From: an uncultured Clostridium sp.
GTDB taxonomy: Bacteria > Bacillota > Clostridia > Clostridiales > Clostridiaceae
Assembly: GCF_937920395.1 (NCBI RefSeq)
Contig: NZ_CALEVF010000121.1
Location: 1-15,002 of the forward strand
DNA: 15,002 nt
Direction: 5' to 3'
Both the position numbers and the translations under genes were made by a program. The notes under the pieces were generated by a model. It saw only the letters and a list, made by a program, of their open reading frames with translations. It was not told the DNA's origin and ran no database searches. Of the stretch, positions 12,596 through 15,002 are shown piece by piece (the first letter of the stretch is position 1; the number at the start of each line of letters is the position of its first letter).

Positions 12596-12946
12596 AAGGT
12601 AGGTCATTTTGTCTATCCTGCAGCCTTAGCCGTTGCAAACGGAAAAGCTGATAGAGGAATTTTTATCGACGGAGTTGGATACGGAAGTGCCTTAATCGCT
12701 AACAAAATATATGGTTTATATGCTGCTGTTTGTCAAGATCCATTCTGTGCAAAATTAGCACGTTTACATTCTAATACAAATGTCCTTTGTATTGGTGCAA
12801 AAATAATTGGTTCAGGGATAGCACTTGATATCGTGAATACATGGTTAACTACAAATTTTCTTGTTGATACTAAAAAATATAAATTGCGAGTGGACAAAAT
12901 AAACGTAATTTCTGAAAAGCATTTGAAAAAGCTTTCTGAAATATAA
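12596..12946 (+). pseudogene. 5'-truncated relic of an RpiB/LacAB-family sugar-phosphate isomerase
   Basis: The frame opens after a TGA at 12593-12595 and reads YPAALAVANGKADRGIFIDG, then VGYGSALIANKIYGLYAAVC, QDPFCAKLARLHSNTNVLCI and GAKIIGSGIALDIVNTWL, to TAA at 12944-12946. This is the ribose-5-phosphate isomerase B fold from about residue 50 on, with the catalytic-loop variant DGVGYGS in place of CGTGIG and the anion-binding HSNTNVL segment. The N-terminal half, including the SDHAG motif, is missing, and there is no start codon or ribosome binding site. What remains is free of stops. A terminator hairpin follows 45 bases later. Confidence 0.85.
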
Positions 12947-12991
12947 CATACCCATCATTTATCTTATGGTAAGCCCTATTATAAAATATTT

Positions 12992-13034
12992 ATAAGGAGT
13001 AGTTCATTAAACGTGAACTACTCCTTATTTTTAA
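12992..13034. terminator. Hairpin terminator, copy 2 of a repeated element
   Basis: Arms 12992-13006 and 13014-13028 form a 15-bp perfect stem with a seven-base loop, TTAAACG. The 37-base core differs from 11444-11480 at two loop-proximal bases only. Here it lies between the converging rpiB relic (+) and the aminopeptidase gene (-). The plus side has TTATTTTTAAT; the minus side has a weaker AAATATTTTAT tract. Confidence 0.8.
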
Positions 13035-13045
13035 TAATATTATAT

Positions 13046-14818
13046 TTATATTGCTACTGTTGCTTGCTTTAAGTATTCTAGTTCTTCTCCCTTTAAATAA
13101 ATAGATAACTTTTCAAATACAGTTTTATGATAATTATTTAGCCAAGATTTTTCATCCTTTGTTAATAAGGACACCTCTATAGCTTCTAAGTCTATAGGGC
13201 AAAGCGTTAAAGTCTCAAACTTCATAAATTGTCCACCATACTCAGTCTTTTCATCTTCCTGAGCGACAACTAAGTCTTCTATTCTTATACCATGTTTTCC
13301 TGCTTTATAAACTCCTGGTTCATTTGAGACTACCATTCCTTTTTCAAGCACAATAGTGTTGGGAATCACAGATATTCTGTGTGGTCCTTCATGTACATTA
13401 AGAAAGAAACCTACTCCATGCCCTGTTCCATGCTTATAATCCATACCCGCATTCCAAAGTGGAATTCTAGCTATGATATCTAAATTTGAACCTGTAGTTC
13501 CATATAAAAATCTCTGCATTGTTAAATTAATCATTCCTCTTAATACTAATGTGTAATCTGTTTTTTCTTCATCAGTTAAGGGGCCTACAGCTAGTGTTCT
13601 TGTTATATCTGTTGTTCCATCTAAATATTGAGCACCAGAATCTAATAGATAGAGGCCCTTTGGCTTTATAGTAGCTTGATTTTTTATTGTAGCAGTGTAA
13701 TGAGGCATAGAAGCATTTGCTTTATAAGCTGAAATTGATGCAAAGCTTAAATCATAAAAATTTTCTCCTACACTTCGTATCTCTTCGATTTTATCTGATG
13801 CTTCTATTTCTGTAATATTACGCGATTTTATAGTTTTCTTCATCCATGTTATAAATTTAACCATAGCTACACCATCACGCACCATAGCCTTTCTAACATT
13901 TTTAATTTGAATTTCATTCTTTATACCCTTAAATCTTGTAGTAATATCCATAGATTCTAAAATCTTAATATTTATGGAACTATAAATCCAAGTACTAGTT
14001 CTTGCTGCATCAAGTAGTATTGCTCCATCTTTGATTTTTCCTAAAAATTCACCTATGTTTTCGTAAGGTTTTATTTCTACATTAGCCTTTTCGAGTTCCG
14101 CTCTGACCTCTGAATTTATTTTCTTATCGTCTATAAATAAATAATATTTTTTCTCTGAAACAACGGTGTAAGATATAGTTAGTGGATTGCATTTTATATC
14201 TCGCGCTCTAATGTTTAACAGCCATGCTATGTCATCAAGTCCCGATATAACATAGTAGTTTGCTCCCATAGTTTCCATTTCACGTGCAACCCTTGCAAGT
14301 TTTGATTCTCTTGACTCTCCGGCATATACTACATCATGCAGAACTACCTGGCTACAAGGTTTTTGTGGTCTATCTTTCCAAATTATATCTACTAAATCTT
14401 CATTAACTTCATAGGAAAATGCACTACTTTCTAAAGCGATCTTTAATCCTCTAAAATATTCTATTGAAATAACCTTACCATCAAAAGCAATTTTTGCTCC
14501 TTGATGTAGCGTTTCTTTCAAAAATGCTTCCACAGTTGGAACACCCTCGTTACCCATTCTAAATAGTGTTACCCCTGTATCTATTAATTGATTTTCCGCT
14601 TGCAAGAAATATCTTCCATCTGTCCATAAACCTGCCTGCGTTAAAGTTACAATTGCAGTACCCGCAGAACCAGTAAATCCTGTTATAAAAGTTCTGGCAG
14701 TATAGTGCTCTGCTACATATTCACTTTGATGTGGATCAGAACTTGGAACAATAAAGGCATCTATGCCTCTTTTTCTCATCTCATTTCTTAATTGTTCAAT
14801 TCTTTCTTTTACAGTCAT
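13046..14818 (-). CDS. Xaa-Pro aminopeptidase (aminopeptidase P, M24B), long form
   Basis: The 590-residue cytosolic metallopeptidase removes an N-terminal residue next to proline. Two creatinase-like N-terminal domains (about 1-300, with SSDPHQSEYVAEHYTART and SGSAGTAIVT-type motifs) precede the pita-bread catalytic domain. Metal ligands are Asp393 and Asp404 in DSGAQYLDGTTDITRT, His467 in GTGHGVG, Glu500 in SNEPGVY and Glu514 in GIRIEDL, with His476 in NVHEGP. The length matches the roughly 590-residue three-domain enzymes of clostridia and eukaryotes, longer than E. coli PepP. I use the ATG at 14818 because GGGGTGAT precedes it by four bases; an in-frame ATG at 14869 has no such site. A nested dyad lies just upstream. 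It likely serves peptide use for growth on amino acids. Confidence 0.93.
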   Translation of the reverse strand: MTVKERIEQLRNEMRKRGIDAFIVPSSDPHQSEYVAEHYTARTFITGFTGSAGTAIVTLTQAGLWTDGRYFLQAENQLIDTGVTLFRMGNEGVPTVEAFLKETLHQGAKIAFDGKVISIEYFRGLKIALESSAFSYEVNEDLVDIIWKDRPQKPCSQVVLHDVVYAGESRESKLARVAREMETMGANYYVISGLDDIAWLLNIRARDIKCNPLTISYTVVSEKKYYLFIDDKKINSEVRAELEKANVEIKPYENIGEFLGKIKDGAILLDAARTSTWIYSSINIKILESMDITTRFKGIKNEIQIKNVRKAMVRDGVAMVKFITWMKKTIKSRNITEIEASDKIEEIRSVGENFYDLSFASISAYKANASMPHYTATIKNQATIKPKGLYLLDSGAQYLDGTTDITRTLAVGPLTDEEKTDYTLVLRGMINLTMQRFLYGTTGSNLDIIARIPLWNAGMDYKHGTGHGVGFFLNVHEGPHRISVIPNTIVLEKGMVVSNEPGVYKAGKHGIRIEDLVVAQEDEKTEYGGQFMKFETLTLCPIDLEAIEVSLLTKDEKSWLNNYHKTVFEKLSIYLKGEELEYLKQATVAI

Positions 14819-14834
14819 CCTAATCACCCCTAGC

Positions 14835-14879
14835 TTGTAAGCTTCACTTGTAATTTTCAATACAAGCATTTACTTACAA
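14835..14879 (-). repeat. Nested inverted repeat in the leader of the aminopeptidase gene
   Basis: On the plus strand TTGTAAG (14835-14841) pairs with CTTACAA (14873-14879), and inside it CTTGTA (14847-14852) pairs with TACAAG (14861-14866), with an eight-base loop. The structure ends a few bases before the GGGGTGAT ribosome binding site on the minus strand. It could be an operator or an mRNA stem affecting initiation. Confidence 0.6.
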
Positions 14880-14898
14880 TATTTTATGTAGTCATATT

Positions 14899-15002
14899 TT
14901 ACCTACTAACTTTTCCTAACCCATCACCATTCATAAGTTTCATTACATCGTCTACAGATGAAAGGTTGACATCACCATTCATGCAATATTTAAGACATGA
15001 AC
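14899..15002 (-). CDS. C-terminal end of an unidentified protein (gene enters from beyond the window)
   Basis: Minus-strand reading from the window edge gives SCLKYCMNGDVNLSSVDDVM followed by KLMNGDGLGKVSR, ending at TAA (14901-14899). Thirty-three residues are visible, hydrophilic with a helical look and two cysteines four residues apart (CLKYC). The length is enough to call it coding but not to name it. It lies 80 bases upstream of the aminopeptidase gene on the same strand, so the two may be co-transcribed. It could alternatively be a fragment. Confidence 0.45.
   Translation of the reverse strand, partial: SCLKYCMNGDVNLSSVDDVMKLMNGDGLGKVSR

Overview
The window is very AT-rich and has strong AGGAGG-type ribosome binding sites, many A/T-rich intrinsic terminators and a gene set typical of anaerobic Firmicutes: a two-subunit iron-sulfur L-serine dehydratase, clostridial-type histidine kinases and a LysM-NlpC/P60 hydrolase. 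I read it as a chromosomal piece of a Clostridium-like organism. The species cannot be named from the sequence alone. There are no rRNA, tRNA, CRISPR, transposase or integrase genes in view.

Layout. 1-79 (-) is the N-terminus of an NhaC-like antiporter. 245-484 (-) is a C-terminal scrap of a class B penicillin-binding protein. 594-1893 (+) is a membrane histidine kinase of the GHKL type preceded by a 12-codon micro-ORF. 2153-4784 (+) is a serine-catabolism operon: sdaAB, sdaAA and an EIIC-like membrane protein. 4867-5622 (-) is a secreted cell-wall peptidase. 5863-6988 (-) is a soluble histidine kinase with a three-fold 21-residue coiled-coil repeat, again preceded by a micro-ORF. 7196-7588 (-) is a small SpoIIAA/STAS-like protein.

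From about 7.65 to 13.0 kb the region is mostly decayed. It holds a beta-propeller-like relic, two copies of a small-protein locus (one internally deleted, one with a nonsense codon), a brnQ relic with a CodY-like box, a frameshifted small ORF and a 5'-truncated rpiB relic. Among these lie intact genes: an Amidase_3 lysin, a small membrane protein, an 85-residue unknown protein and a PilZ-like protein. Two nearly identical terminator hairpins flank the 11.44-13.03 kb part. The window ends with an M24B aminopeptidase P gene (-) and the C-terminal end of the gene upstream of it.

How the genes relate. The best-supported functional unit is the serine operon: deamination of L-serine to pyruvate and ammonia, with a co-transcribed membrane protein that may import the substrate. 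Two wall hydrolases (NlpC/P60 and Amidase_3) and two sensor kinases without adjacent response regulators are separate units with their own terminators. I did not find a convincing undescribed multi-gene system. The most interesting signals are the recurrent micro-ORFs abutting genes, the heptad-exact repeat in the kinase, the serine-operon EIIC protein and the dense accumulation of relics.
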